From Sphaerospermopsis kisseleviana NIES-73 (lineage in GTDB: Bacteria > Cyanobacteriota > Cyanobacteriia > Cyanobacteriales > Nostocaceae), in contig NZ_AP018314.1 in assembly GCF_002368075.1 (NCBI RefSeq), positions 362,074 through 426,073 on the forward strand: a DNA stretch of 64,000 nt, written 5' to 3'. Shown in pieces: positions 8,402 through 17,412 of this stretch. The notes beneath the pieces were generated by a model. The model was not told the origin of the DNA, ran no database searches, and saw only the letters and a program-made list of their open reading frames with translations. The first letter of the stretch is position 1, and every line of letters begins with the position of its first letter. The translations under genes and the position numbers were made by a program.

Positions 8402-9166
8402 TTGACATCCTTAACTTCTCATCCCCAAACTTTTATCTTTCATCCTCATACCTCTGTCGTTGAGGTGAAAAATCTGGTGTATGCCTACTCACACCAGCAA
8501 CCCGTATTAAAAGATATTTCCTTTACCTTAAATGCAGGCGATCGCGTCGCTTTAATGGGTGCAACAGGTTCAGGAAAAAGCACTCTCCTAGAAAATCTCA
8601 TCGGTTTAAAACATCCCCACAGTGGCACAATTTCTATTAACGGTATTCCCGTAGAACCAAATACGTTACCCCAAATACGCAGACACATCGGTTTTACTTT
8701 TCAAGATGCCAATGATCAATTATTTATGCCGACAATTTTGGAAGATGTCACCTTTGGACCACGCAACTATGGTATTTCACCAGCAGTAGCAACGGACAAA
8801 GCACGACAGTTATTAGCTGATTTTGGTTTAGAAGAATATGCTCACCGTTCCGCACACGAACTTTCTGGAGGACAAAGACGTTTAGCTGCCCTAGCATCAA
8901 TATTAGCTCTAGACCCAGCAATTCTGATTTTAGATGAACCAACCAACGGACTTGATCCTGCATGGCGACGACATTTAGCCCAAGTATTATTAAAGTTGCC
9001 TGTGCAGGTAATGTTAATTGCTTCCCATGACTTACAGTGGTTAGGGAAAGTGACCCAACGTGCTTTAGTCCTTTCAGGTGGTCAAATTCATATAGACAGC
9101 CAGATCCATCCGCTATTACAAGATGGCAAAACCTTGGATCAGTTAGGTTTACCAGTAGACTGGTGA
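8402..9166 (+). CDS. cbiO: Ni/Co ECF transporter ATPase CbiO
   Basis: 254 residues. Walker A GATGSGKST, Q-loop region FQDANDQLF, signature LSGGQRR, Walker B ILILDEPTNGLDP and switch His in IASHD are all intact, as in ECF A-subunits. The best open start is TTG 8402; VEVKNLVYAY begins the conserved domain at about residue 21, so a later GTG is possible. It powers the CbiM-CbiQ importer encoded just upstream. An IS200/IS605-like hairpin begins a few bases after the stop. Confidence 0.93.
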   Translation: MTSLTSHPQTFIFHPHTSVVEVKNLVYAYSHQQPVLKDISFTLNAGDRVALMGATGSGKSTLLENLIGLKHPHSGTISINGIPVEPNTLPQIRRHIGFTFQDANDQLFMPTILEDVTFGPRNYGISPAVATDKARQLLADFGLEEYAHRSAHELSGGQRRLAALASILALDPAILILDEPTNGLDPAWRRHLAQVLLKLPVQVMLIASHDLQWLGKVTQRALVLSGGQIHIDSQIHPLLQDGKTLDQLGLPVDW

Positions 9167-9170
9167 TGAG

Positions 9171-9215
9171 ATTGACACTCTCCGGGCTAAAGCCACGGAG
9201 ATTCTACATTCTACG
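9171..9215 (+). repeat. IS200/IS605-like end hairpin, relic
   Basis: ATTGACACTCTCCGGGCTAAAGCCACGGAGATTCT is cut here to its key parts: arms CTCCG-GGC and GCC-ACGGAG around a TAAA loop. It resembles the right-end hairpins of IS200/IS605 or stand-alone tnpB elements in cyanobacteria. No transposase gene is attached. Recognition is from memory of such ends. Confidence 0.5.
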
Positions 9216-9331
9216 TCAGAATTTGCTTGAGATATTTGTCTATGCTTTTTGGAACTATGAAATTAACATAAGTTTACTTTTTACTAAGAATTGTCGTATA
9301 TTTTTAATATTTGACACAAAAGGAGTTAATA

Positions 9332-10222
9332 ATGCTTACGTCGGAGGCACAAAAGCCGCTGACAATCCCGCCCAAAGAACTTTTAGCACCTCCTGGGGAT
9401 TTTAATCCCACAATGTTGCTATTTTTTACAGTAGTGACAATGTTGGTATTTTCCAACTTTGGTTATTGGGTATGGGAATGGCCGCATTGGCTATGTTTTA
9501 GCATTAACACTCTGGCTTTACACTGTTCTGGGACGATTATTCATGATGCTTGTCATCAGTCCGCCCATCGTAACCGGGTGATTAATGCGATGTTAGGGCA
9601 TGGTAGCGCCCTGATTTTGGCTTTTGCTTTTCCAGTATTTACACGAGTACATCTTCAGCATCATGGTAACGTCAATCACCCCAAAGACGACCCAGATCAT
9701 TACGTTTCTACGGGTGGTCCATTATGGTTGATAGCGGTGAGGTTTTTGTACCATGAAGTATTTTTCTTTCAACGGCGATTGTGGCGCAAATATGAGCTAC
9801 TAGAATGGTTTATTAGCCGTTTGATTGTAGTTTCTATTGTTTATATTTCCGTCCAATATCACTTTTTGGGCTATATTCTCAATTTTTGGTTTATTCCAGC
9901 GTTTATAGTGGGAATAGGACTAGGGTTATTTTTTGATTATTTACCCCATCGTCCCTTTGTAGAACGCGATCGCTGGAAAAATGCCCGCGTATATCCTGGT
10001 AAAATTCTCAACATCCTGATTTTAGGACAGAATTACCACCTCATTCATCATTTGTGGCCTTCAATTCCTTGGTATAATTACCAACCCACTTACTATTTGA
10101 TGAAACCGCTGTTAGATGAAAAAGGTAGTCCTCAGACTTCAGGGTTATTGCAGAAAAAGGATTTCTTTGAGTTTGTCTATGATATTTTCATAGGTATTCG
10201 CTTTCATCACCACAAAGAATAG
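9332..10222 (+). CDS. crtR: Beta-carotene hydroxylase CrtR
   Basis: 296 residues from ATG 9332, with AAGGAG eight bases upstream; the in-frame TTG at 9311 would start before this ribosome site. A membrane di-iron enzyme of the desaturase/hydroxylase superfamily with His boxes HDACH, HLQHH (followed by HGNVNHP) and HLIHH, and four hydrophobic spans. The pattern and length match cyanobacterial CrtR, which adds 3-hydroxyl groups to the rings of beta-carotene or related carotenoids to give zeaxanthin and derivatives. It stands alone; the next gene is convergent. Other desaturase-like functions are possible but less likely. Confidence 0.88.
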   Translation: MLTSEAQKPLTIPPKELLAPPGDFNPTMLLFFTVVTMLVFSNFGYWVWEWPHWLCFSINTLALHCSGTIIHDACHQSAHRNRVINAMLGHGSALILAFAFPVFTRVHLQHHGNVNHPKDDPDHYVSTGGPLWLIAVRFLYHEVFFFQRRLWRKYELLEWFISRLIVVSIVYISVQYHFLGYILNFWFIPAFIVGIGLGLFFDYLPHRPFVERDRWKNARVYPGKILNILILGQNYHLIHHLWPSIPWYNYQPTYYLMKPLLDEKGSPQTSGLLQKKDFFEFVYDIFIGIRFHHHKE

Positions 10223-10270
10223 GTAAATTTTTAAGGTGGGTTAACGACTGTTTAACCCACTAATATAAAT

Positions 10271-10486
10271 AGGGTTTGCTGAAAAAGTCCCTTCGTTGAG
10301 GCAGGGAATAGGGAATAGGGAATAGGGAATAGTTTTAGCTATCTGTTATCCCCAGATTTTCTAATTTATCAGACCCAAAATGCACGGTTTTTAAGGTATA
10401 CCCTTCAAAAATCTTACACTTTCTTTCCTCCTGATCAGCCTCGAACCTTTGATTTACGAGTATTTTGGGTTTATTCAGCAAGCCCT
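10271..10486. mobile_element. 216-bp MITE-like element, copy 1
   Basis: A non-coding element with terminal inverted repeats AGGGTTTGCTGAA and TTCAGCAAGCCCT, flanked by a 4-bp direct repeat AAAT (10267-10270 and 10487-10490). A second copy of exactly the same length lies at 32595-32810. Shared inner landmarks are GGTATACCCTTCAAAA and ATCAGCCTC-AACCTTTGAT. A GGGAATA heptamer array (10303-10332) sits inside it, where copy 2 has a different heptamer. Confidence 0.8.
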
Positions 10487-10709
10487 AAATAAATTCAATG
10501 TTGATTTTTCTCAATATTAAAATGAATCTGACGATAAAAACAGAATCTTCAACCTAGCATTTGCTAACTCTCAAATTCTTCATCGTCAGATTTATAAATC
10601 AGTCAAATTACAAGAACAGAAAGCTTCAAAAAAGCGGTAGAAATTAAAAATTAAAACAGATAATTGTTGGGTTTTAATTTTCAATTTTCAATTTTCAATT
10701 TTTAATTCT
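10487..10709. other. Gap between MITE copy and pyk 3' end
   Basis: AT-rich and without genes. It holds an inverted pair ATCTGACGAT/ATCGTCAGATT-like near 10525-10590 and a run of TTTTCAA heptamers at 10680-10700 just beyond the pyk stop; with AATTAAAA sequences at 10645-10660 these could form a hairpin ending the pyk transcript. Confidence 0.4.
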
Positions 10710-12479
10710 TTACGGTGTTCCCACCGCACCAGAATAAACCAAACCCCGCTGCATATCCAAAGTCAAAATTGACCCATCTTTTATTACCTGCGTCGCTTCC
10801 TTCACACCAACAATAACAGGTACACCAAGACGTAAACCAATTACTGCTGCGTGACTAGTAAGACTTTCATCTTCAGTAATAATCCCACTAGCTTTGCGAA
10901 TCGCATCAACAAAATCAACGCCTGTACTCGATGCCACCAAAATATCACCATGATTAAAATGAGTCGCATCTATACCAGTACGCACAACCCTAGCGCGGCC
11001 ACTGACAGAACCTTGTCCTAAACCAATACCTTGACCTAGTACCGCTGTCACCACTTCCACTTTAATCAAATCTGTTGACCCAGAAACACCTTGCAGTGTA
11101 CCAGCAGTCATCACCACTAAATCACCCTCACTCAACAGGTTTTTTTCCTGGGCTACATTAATAGCAGCTTGGAAGGTTTGACCAGTAGAAGGTAAATCTA
11201 ACACCAACAACGGTTTTACACCCCAAACCATCTGCAACTGTCGCGCCACATTGACATGGGGTGTGATGGCTAAAATTGGCGTTTTCGGACGGTATTTAGA
11301 AACATTCCGCGCAGTTGCTCCCGTTTGTGTCAAAGTCATAATTGCTGCTGCACCTAAATTCTCAGCAATTTGACCAACTGCTTGACTGATAGCATTAGGA
11401 ATAGAACGTTTATCATCTCGCGTCAAACGGGAAGGATGTTCTGCTTCTTCCTGTTCAATGCGTTCAGCAATTCTCGCCATAGTTGCTACCGCTTCCACAG
11501 GATAACTACCTACAGCAGTTTCGTTGGAAAGCATCACCGCATCCGTACCATCTAAAATCGCGTTAGCCACATCAGATACTTCTGCACGGGTAGGACGGGG
11601 GTTGCTGACCATGCTATCTAACATTTGGGTAGCGGTGATGATGGGAATACCCAAACGGTTAGCAGTAGCAATTAACCGCTTTTGCAACACAGGTACATCT
11701 TCTGCTGGCAATTCTACCCCTAAATCACCTCTAGCCACCATCACCCCATCACACAAAGACAGAACCGCTTCCATTTGTTCTATCGCTTCGTGTTTTTCAA
11801 TTTTGGCAACTACAGGAACATTTTTCCCGGTACTGGTAATTAACTCTTTAATTTCGATAATATCCTGGGGATTGCGAACAAAGGAAAGTGCTACCCAGTC
11901 TACACCCTGATCTAGACCAAACATCAGATCCTCGCGGTCTTTGTCGGTCATGGCTTTGATGGATAAGTAAACTCCCGGAAAATTAACACCTTTGTTGTTA
12001 GAAAGTTTACCTGCAACTGTAACCCGACAATGTAAATCACCTTTATCGCGGTTAATTTCCTCAACAACCATTTCTACCCGGCCGTCATCGAGGAGAATTT
12101 TGGAACCGACGGGGACTTCTTCTGCTAAATAATCGTAGGTAACGCAGCTAATTTCTTGAGTTCCTACCACTGGGCGGTTTGTTAAAGTGAAGCGATCGCC
12201 CTTAGACAACATGATAAAACCATTTTCAAATTGTCCCAAGCGAATTTTTGGACCTTGCAAATCTTGTAAAATTGCTACAGGTCTATTCAGTTCAAAAGCG
12301 GTTTGTCTAATTAACCGGATACTGCGCTGATGGTCAGCATGAGTGCCGTGGGAAAAATTTAATCGCAGTGTCGTTGCACCCGCTTCAATAATTGCTTTCA
12401 GCATTTCTGGACTACTGGTAGCAGGTCCAACAGTAGCAACAATTTTGGTTCGGCGCAGAGAATCTCTTAGTTGCGTCAT
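10710..12479 (-). CDS. pyk: Pyruvate kinase with C-terminal PEP-utilizer-type domain
   Basis: 589 residues. TKIVATVGPATSS starts the barrel; MVARGDLGVELP is the catalytic segment, with KIEKHEA supplying the catalytic lysine region, and TQMLDSM follows. After the regulatory domain an extra segment of about 110 residues ends with GIITEDESLTSHAAVIGLRLGVPVIVG, the phosphohistidine-domain-like extension found in Bacillus and cyanobacterial enzymes. It converts phosphoenolpyruvate and ADP to pyruvate and ATP. Single gene with free upstream region. Confidence 0.95.
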   Translation of the reverse strand: MTQLRDSLRRTKIVATVGPATSSPEMLKAIIEAGATTLRLNFSHGTHADHQRSIRLIRQTAFELNRPVAILQDLQGPKIRLGQFENGFIMLSKGDRFTLTNRPVVGTQEISCVTYDYLAEEVPVGSKILLDDGRVEMVVEEINRDKGDLHCRVTVAGKLSNNKGVNFPGVYLSIKAMTDKDREDLMFGLDQGVDWVALSFVRNPQDIIEIKELITSTGKNVPVVAKIEKHEAIEQMEAVLSLCDGVMVARGDLGVELPAEDVPVLQKRLIATANRLGIPIITATQMLDSMVSNPRPTRAEVSDVANAILDGTDAVMLSNETAVGSYPVEAVATMARIAERIEQEEAEHPSRLTRDDKRSIPNAISQAVGQIAENLGAAAIMTLTQTGATARNVSKYRPKTPILAITPHVNVARQLQMVWGVKPLLVLDLPSTGQTFQAAINVAQEKNLLSEGDLVVMTAGTLQGVSGSTDLIKVEVVTAVLGQGIGLGQGSVSGRARVVRTGIDATHFNHGDILVASSTGVDFVDAIRKASGIITEDESLTSHAAVIGLRLGVPVIVGVKEATQVIKDGSILTLDMQRGLVYSGAVGTP

Positions 12480-12842
12480 GGGCGGATTTTAGAATTTTTT
12501 GGTTCTATCTGGGAAATAATGGTAAATTAAGCAGTCAATTCTTTTCAGTCACTGCTATATCAATGTCAATTAATATCAAAAGCAGTGAAAGTGGGGGTGA
12601 AGTATAGATTTGATTTCGTACAGTTAGTAACTTTATAGAAAAATCTCCTCAAGCCACTTCCTCTAATCAGCAAGACTCCGGTTAAATCTTACTATACAGA
12701 ATCCGCAGAAAAAAGTTAGAAATAACTCAGGATTAAGTTATAGACAAGTCAGAGTTAATTTTACTTCTCAACAGACCTGATAGACACTTCCAGCTTGTCT
12801 AACCTGTAATCTTGGATTTGATTAGCAGCAATCACAAGAAAA
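12480..12842. other. Upstream region of pyk, no gene seen
   Basis: AT-rich and without a credible reading frame. It must carry the pyk promoter (minus strand). I see no operator-like palindrome of note. Confidence 0.4.
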
Positions 12843-12995
12843 TCGCCGAAAGGCACGGAAGCCACTTGGCTATCTTACAGTGGAGGAAGTTCCAACGGCG
12901 AATTAATTCGCCGTGATGGTATAATCAAGGGGCGAGTAAGAATAACCATCTGCACGAAGAAGTATTTTGATCAGGAGAAACCCCTGATTTATCTC
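12843..12995 (+). ncRNA. Candidate structured RNA
   Basis: A G+C-richer island in AT-rich DNA with at least four consecutive hairpins: GCC-GAAA-GGC with a GNRA loop (12845-12854), CCACT...AGTGG (12872-12884 region), a perfect 20-bp palindrome ACGGCGAATTAATTCGCCGT (12895-12914), and ATCAGG...CCTGAT followed by TTATCT (12971-12992). The GNRA loop favours the plus strand. I do not recognise it as tmRNA, RNase P, SRP or 6S RNA. It could also be an element remnant. Confidence 0.35.
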
Positions 12996-13275
12996 TCTCG
13001 GCTTTGACCGTAGCCTGGGTAAACAAGCAAAGGCAAGATACAGAGTGTATGCCGCCATAATTCGATTGCTTGACGGAATTCCATAAGTTGTGTAAAAACA
13101 TCCATAGCGGTTATATGAGAATTGGTTGTGCTTTTTTCATTTTCCGCTATTGGGGTGTCTGTTCTTACAGGCATCCCTTGATTTTTTGCTGTCTCTCGAT
13201 TTACTGACTATTTACCGATCGCTCTTCTTTTAGTCTAAAGTCCAGTAATTAAATTTGCTTGCAATATTCTATCTG

Positions 13276-13638
13276 TCAACCCAAAGTTAACAGCCCAGAG
13301 GATATATCTACTACTAATCGTCTAGTTTTTAACCACTGACGACCTAGTAAAATTTCTGAAATTCCTTGACCTACATGAACGGGAATATCAAAATCTTGTC
13401 CGTCAATTCGCACTTTTCCTAAATAAATGTCAAATTCCGCATTTCCTTGGGCTGTGAGCATTGTTTGTTGTTCTAGATACATCCAATCTAGTGCTTCTAA
13501 ATCCTGGTTGTTAATTGCCAGCCACCAAGAAAAACCTGTATCAAAAAGTGCTTCTACTGGTAGTTCTAAACCGTCAGCAGCCATTAACTCTATCTCAAAA
13601 AATAATTCATCCTCATCACCAAATTTACCCGAAATCAT
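13276..13638 (-). CDS. Retropepsin-like aspartic protease family protein
   Basis: About 120 residues from ATG 13638, which overlaps the stop of the upstream gene as ATGA; an ATG twelve bases earlier is less apt. VEALFDTGFSWWLAI holds the D-T-G of clan AA aspartic proteases, with the following beta strands (YLGKVRIDGQDFDIPVHVG) and ILLGRQWLKTRRLVVDI as the hydrophobic-hydrophobic-Gly flap partner. Small single-domain members in cyanobacteria are common beside short unknown genes. Substrate unknown; a paired operon with the gene upstream is clear. Confidence 0.75.
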   Translation of the reverse strand: MISGKFGDEDELFFEIELMAADGLELPVEALFDTGFSWWLAINNQDLEALDWMYLEQQTMLTAQGNAEFDIYLGKVRIDGQDFDIPVHVGQGISEILLGRQWLKTRRLVVDISSGLLTLG

Positions 13639-13952
13639 ATTCTGCCACACACCCCAGTTTCGTTGATGCGGAAAACGTGCAGCTTGACATTTGGGTATTT
13701 TTCATGTGCCTTCTGTGCAGCAAAAAAAGCATCTTCATTAAGAAAATATTCGCCACTGTCAGGCTCAACTGCTATGTACCAGTTGTAGTGAGTTTTGATT
13801 AATTCTGGTTGTACTTGGTCAAAAATGAGTTTACAGCGTTGGTACAATCTTTCGCGTTCAGCAAGCCATTGAGCTTTCTGTTCTTGGGTCCACTGAATTT
13901 CTGGGAAGATTCTTCCCCTGCGTAGTGTACTCGTAGACTTAACTTCACTCAT
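13635..13952 (-). CDS. Conserved small protein, partner of the aspartic-protease-like gene
   Basis: About 105 residues from ATG 13952 (MSEVKSTST...); a longer form from 14009 is possible but starts in AT-rich, non-conserved-looking sequence. Charged, with WTQEQKAQWLAERERLYQRCKLIFDQVQPELIKTHYNWYIAVEPD cut short here as its core helix-strand region, and a C-terminal strand HVFRINETG. The text resembles small proteins that accompany single-domain aspartic proteases in cyanobacteria. ATGA overlap with the next gene points to coupled translation. Function unknown. Confidence 0.65.
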   Translation of the reverse strand: MSEVKSTSTLRRGRIFPEIQWTQEQKAQWLAERERLYQRCKLIFDQVQPELIKTHYNWYIAVEPDSGEYFLNEDAFFAAQKAHEKYPNVKLHVFRINETGVCGRI

Positions 13953-14044
13953 GGTTGGTTCTGCCTTAGTGCAATATTTATATTGTCTAATATTTCCGAC
14001 TATTATCATTAAAATTTTTTGCTCTTGCGTTGGTTTTATGGTAG

Positions 14045-14476
14045 GGCATTAAAATCAAAGGGTTTACAGTTACCGTTTTTGGTTACTCTCCTGAACAACC
14101 AGAATCTAAACTTAAGCTCGGTTTAATGTTACAAAAAACTAGATCGCCAGAAAGTTTGAAAGTTGAGGAAACTATTAATCTTATTCGGAGTTTTTATCTA
14201 AAATCATATTCTGCACAAGAATTGCTAACAAGAAGTAAGTTAGAGCATAAACGCTATAGCCTTGTAGCAATTTTCCCAAAGGATGATCCAAATTTTATAT
14301 CGTATATGACCGGACTTGCTACTATCAACCTACTTATAGTGGCAATTCAAACACTGAGTATACAAATTGCGACTGAGCGTAAACAAGGATGGATTAAAAT
14401 ACTTAGAATCACTCCTCTACCAGCTTGGATATACCTAACCTCAAATGTTAATTTTGAGTTGGGTTTTGAATCCTAG
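14045..14476 (+). pseudogene. ABC-2 exporter remnant: ATPase piece fused to permease piece
   Basis: The frame is open from 14045 with no good start. The first part (FTVTVFGYSPEQPESKLKLG, LMLQKTRSPESLKVEETINL, IRSFY) reads like the region after Walker A of a drug-type ABC ATPase (the IGVMLQET...LTVREVLELF region). After SKLEHKR it switches to a permease segment: MTGLATINLLIVAIQTLSIQ then ERKQGWIKILRITPLPAWIYL, typical of ABC-2 exporter membrane subunits. Walker A, signature and Walker B and most permease helices are gone. A deletion has joined two adjacent genes of a former exporter operon. Confidence 0.72.
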
Positions 14477-14792
14477 TAGCATACAGTGATTTTACTGTAA
14501 TTCTGTCATCAAGAGCAGATGAGTGGAAATTTTGGGTAAATGTGAATATCTGTTAGTATTAGTTAAGAAAACAGTAACTAGCTACTAACCTCAAAATAGT
14601 CAATAGCGTTATCAACATCATCATCGGTTCATTACTCATGGGTGGTTGTTCTGTGTTTATAAAATCCGCATTAGTAAGGATGTATCAATAATTTTTCAAA
14701 AAGCTACTCAATTAAGAGTGGTTTTTGTTTTGGGTGTAGAATTGGATTACCCTGAATGGGTTTTTACTACTTGTAGCATATTCATATTAATC

Positions 14793-15263
14793 GTGCGTAA
14801 GTATACAGTAATTGCTCCTGTGAGCCTAAGTATTGCTTTGTTGATGACTGGTTGTAATGAGAGTAAAATCTCTCAGTGTCAACGATTGGTTAAAGTTGTG
14901 AATCAAGGGACTTCTTTGATTGATAACAATAAAGGAACACAAGTAACAACTAGCTTGCAACTCTCCAAAGATTTGCAAAATGTCACTAAATCAATTCAAG
15001 AATTAAGATTAGCAGATCCCAAACTCCAAGAATTTCAAAGTAGTTTTGCCAAAGTTTTTGATAATCTCAGTCAAGCGATCGCTAAAGCTGCTAATGCTCT
15101 GGGTACAACTAAAACAGCAGAAGCTTCTACAGCAGGTAGGGTAAAAATCCAAAAGGCCAGAACAGATATTGACTCAGCATTAACAGCAGCAGCTAAAAGT
15201 GCTGGTAAAGAATCAGATACCTTTGGGAATCAGTTAAATAAATACTGTAGTCAATCGCAATGA
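14793..15263 (+). CDS. Small lipoprotein of unknown function
   Basis: 156 residues from GTG 14793. Sequence upstream in the same frame (to 14646) does not look like a protein N-terminus. VRKYTVIAPVSLSIALLMTG then C gives a signal peptide and lipobox. The mature part is helical and rich in Gln, Lys, Ser and Ala (QELRLADPKLQEFQSSFAKV, IAKAANALGTTKTAEAS), with two Cys (SQCQRL and NKYCSQSQ) that could pair. Similar small lipoproteins are widespread in cyanobacteria without a known role. Confidence 0.65.
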   Translation: MRKYTVIAPVSLSIALLMTGCNESKISQCQRLVKVVNQGTSLIDNNKGTQVTTSLQLSKDLQNVTKSIQELRLADPKLQEFQSSFAKVFDNLSQAIAKAANALGTTKTAEASTAGRVKIQKARTDIDSALTAAAKSAGKESDTFGNQLNKYCSQSQ

Positions 15264-15358
15264 TTTTTGATTTTTTACCCCTCCTGTGGGGAGATATTTG
15301 ACCATTTTGGACAATTAATTTATAATCAGTAGGAATTTAAAGATATTTTAAACCTTCC

Positions 15359-15391
15359 ACCCAAAATATTTTATATTTTGGGTTATTTTTT
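15359..15391 (+). terminator. Rho-independent terminator
   Basis: ACCCAAAATAT, a TTT loop and ATATTTTGGGT form a perfect 11-bp stem followed by TATTTTTT, about 95 bases after the lipoprotein stop codon. Confidence 0.7.
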
Positions 15392-15422
15392 GGCTGCTTG
15401 TAGAGCAGGTTATATAGGGCGA

Positions 15423-15573
15423 TCATGTTTGCGCTCTCATTATAGCCAAACTGCGAATAGTTAAATCTGGTAATTTATCTACAAAAGCAACATATTTGTC
15501 AGGGTGTTCCTTGGGCAAAAGTTTTACATTTTTGATTATGACTCGCTAAAGGTTCAGGGGGTGTGAGATTCAT
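15423..15573 (-). pseudogene. Broken TacT-like (GNAT) toxin start and unknown fragment
   Basis: ATG 15573 overlaps the stop of the antitoxin-like gene upstream as ATGA, as in type II toxin-antitoxin operons. It reads MNLTPPEPLASHN, the usual beginning of GNAT-fold TacT-type toxins, but stops after 24 codons. In another frame an intact stretch HPDKYVAFVDKLPDLTIRSL continues to TGA at 15423, apparently the tail of an unrelated protein. The toxin has lost all catalytic parts. Confidence 0.55.
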
Positions 15574-15851
15574 TTCTGTTCCCAAGGGGGAGTTGTTTGC
15601 ATGGTCTTACGTAAACGTTCATTAGCTTGAGGAGGTGCATCTAGTAAGGCAGTAAATTCTGCATAAGCTTCTGGAGTAGCCCAAAAAATAGTTCGTTCCA
15701 GTAAATTTTCCTCGGCTGCATTCCGCGCTGCGTGCATACACATTTGGTTGGTTGAGGATACACTACGATTTTCTTCACGCCACTGGTTGACAAGTGTAGT
15801 GAAAGTTGTTTCTATTTCTTCGGGTCTGGAGGAGGTTTGTAGTTTTTTCAT
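15570..15851 (-). pseudogene. Chimeric ORF: unknown N-terminus joined to a TacA-type antitoxin C-terminus
   Basis: An open 93-codon frame made of two parts. Residues 1 to about 42 (LVNQWREENRSVSSTNQMCMH) match, from memory, the start of a cyanobacterial family that normally continues PAYQQIIGMG. Residues from about 43 (AARNAAEENLLERTIFW, ALLDAPPQANERLRKTM) look like the C-terminal toxin-binding half of a DUF1778/TacA antitoxin, whose ribbon-helix-helix DNA-binding part is missing. The join is at CMH-AARNAA. It could be translated, but neither parent would work. A broken toxin start follows. Confidence 0.6.
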
Positions 15852-16061
15852 ATAGCTGCTAATTTGCCTATTTTATGATATGTTGGTTTATGCGAGGTGA
15901 GCGTTCACAGTGTTATACTTGTAAGAATCCAATTACCCAAAACTATTCCCTAATAAGGAAAATGCTTAATCTAAAACAATTTTATACAATTATTAAACCG
16001 TGGACGTTTTTGATAGGTATTTAGGTATTATAGAATCAAATAGTTAGATACTAAAATTACT

Positions 16062-17411
16062 ATGTTAATCAGATTTACAGTAGAAAATTTCTTGTCCTTT
16101 AACCAAAGAATAGATTTTAACCTGATTGCTTCTGATGAAAGCCATCATATTCATCATGTAGTTAAATGTGATTCTGACGATTCAATTAGATTACTGAGAA
16201 CATCTATAATTTATGGTGCTAATGCTTCTGGCAAATCTAACTTAATTAAAGCCATGAAATTTGCTAGAGACTTTATTGTAGAAGGAGTTGAAAAAAATAA
16301 AAATATCAATGTCAATAATTTTAAACTAGATAAAACCTGTTATACAAAACCATCTAGATTTGAGTTTGAATTTAGAGCTAATGATAAACAATATGCTTAT
16401 GGTTTTTTAGTTGATAAACATAAAATCCATGAAGAATGGTTATTTGAAATTGGTGTAAATACAGAAATACCTATTTATGAAAGAATAGAAGAAAATATTA
16501 ATTTTCATAATTTTAGCCATGAGTTTTTTGTAAATAGTTCTGAAGAAGAAAGAAACAGAATCCGTTATGAAGCAGCCAGTACAAGAGAGAATTTACTGTT
16601 TTTAACTAATTCACAAGAACGTAAAGTAAAACAACTAGAATCTGTATTTGAGTGGTTTCATAGTGTTTTGAAAATCATTTTTCCTAACTCTAAACCTTTG
16701 CTACCTTTTTTTAGTCAATCAGTTCAAAATTCTTTGAGTAAGTTTTTAGCATCTTTAGACTTGGGGATTAAAAAAATTACTACTAATACAATTGATTTAG
16801 ATGATTATAACGAAATACCCTCTGAAATTAAAGATGAGATAAAGAAAGATTTCCCCTATGAGGAAGGTGAGGAAAATGCAATATTTATACCTGCCTTAAA
16901 ATGTATTATTTCTCAAGCAAAAGATGAAACAGATAAATTGATGGTTCTTAATTTATCACCTGTAAGATTAGACAAAGAAAATAGTGAAGTGAAATTTGAA
17001 ATATCAGAAGAGTCAGATGGTACGCAAAGACTAATAGATTTATTTCCTATGTTAATACATTTGTCAAAGGGAAGTGCTGTTTATGTCATAGATGAAATTG
17101 AAAGAAGTCTACATTCTTTACTCATGAAGAAACTTTTTGATTATTTTCTAAATCAAACTGAAAATCAAAATTCAAATAGTCAATTAATTGCTACTACTCA
17201 TGAAGTTTATTTACTAGACATCAAGGATATTTTTAGGAAAGATGAAATTTGGTTTGTAGAAAAAGATAAATATGGACAATCTGTACTTTATTCTTTAGCT
17301 AATACAGATGTTGAAAACTTAGATTTAACTGCTGGATATCTTAATGGAAGATTTGGTGCAATACCTTTTATTAAAGATTTAAAATCTTTGGGATGGAGAG
17401 AGGAAAAATAA
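16062..17411 (+). CDS. AAA-family ATPase of an RloA/AbiL-like defence pair
   Basis: 449 residues with the ABC/SMC-like fold of RloA, AbiLi and OLD-type ATPases. The N-terminus is MLIRFTVENFLSF, Walker A is YGANASGKSNL (about residues 52-62), the signature-like region is EESDGTQRLIDLFPML, Walker B is AVYVIDEIERSLH and the switch His region is LIATTHEVYLLD. The gene ends one base before the RloB-family gene, so they are co-transcribed. Pairs of this type act in abortive phage defence, the ATPase sensing and the partner acting as effector. No phage or plasmid genes are adjacent, but decayed toxin-antitoxin and exporter genes just upstream suggest an accessory island. Confidence 0.82.
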   Translation: MLIRFTVENFLSFNQRIDFNLIASDESHHIHHVVKCDSDDSIRLLRTSIIYGANASGKSNLIKAMKFARDFIVEGVEKNKNINVNNFKLDKTCYTKPSRFEFEFRANDKQYAYGFLVDKHKIHEEWLFEIGVNTEIPIYERIEENINFHNFSHEFFVNSSEEERNRIRYEAASTRENLLFLTNSQERKVKQLESVFEWFHSVLKIIFPNSKPLLPFFSQSVQNSLSKFLASLDLGIKKITTNTIDLDDYNEIPSEIKDEIKKDFPYEEGEENAIFIPALKCIISQAKDETDKLMVLNLSPVRLDKENSEVKFEISEESDGTQRLIDLFPMLIHLSKGSAVYVIDEIERSLHSLLMKKLFDYFLNQTENQNSNSQLIATTHEVYLLDIKDIFRKDEIWFVEKDKYGQSVLYSLANTDVENLDLTAGYLNGRFGAIPFIKDLKSLGWREEK

Positions 17412-17412
17412 A

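Noticed and set aside
12989..13174. 61-codon minus-strand ORF downstream of the candidate RNA
   Set aside because: No ribosome site, no recognisable protein pattern, and it runs through hairpin-forming DNA.
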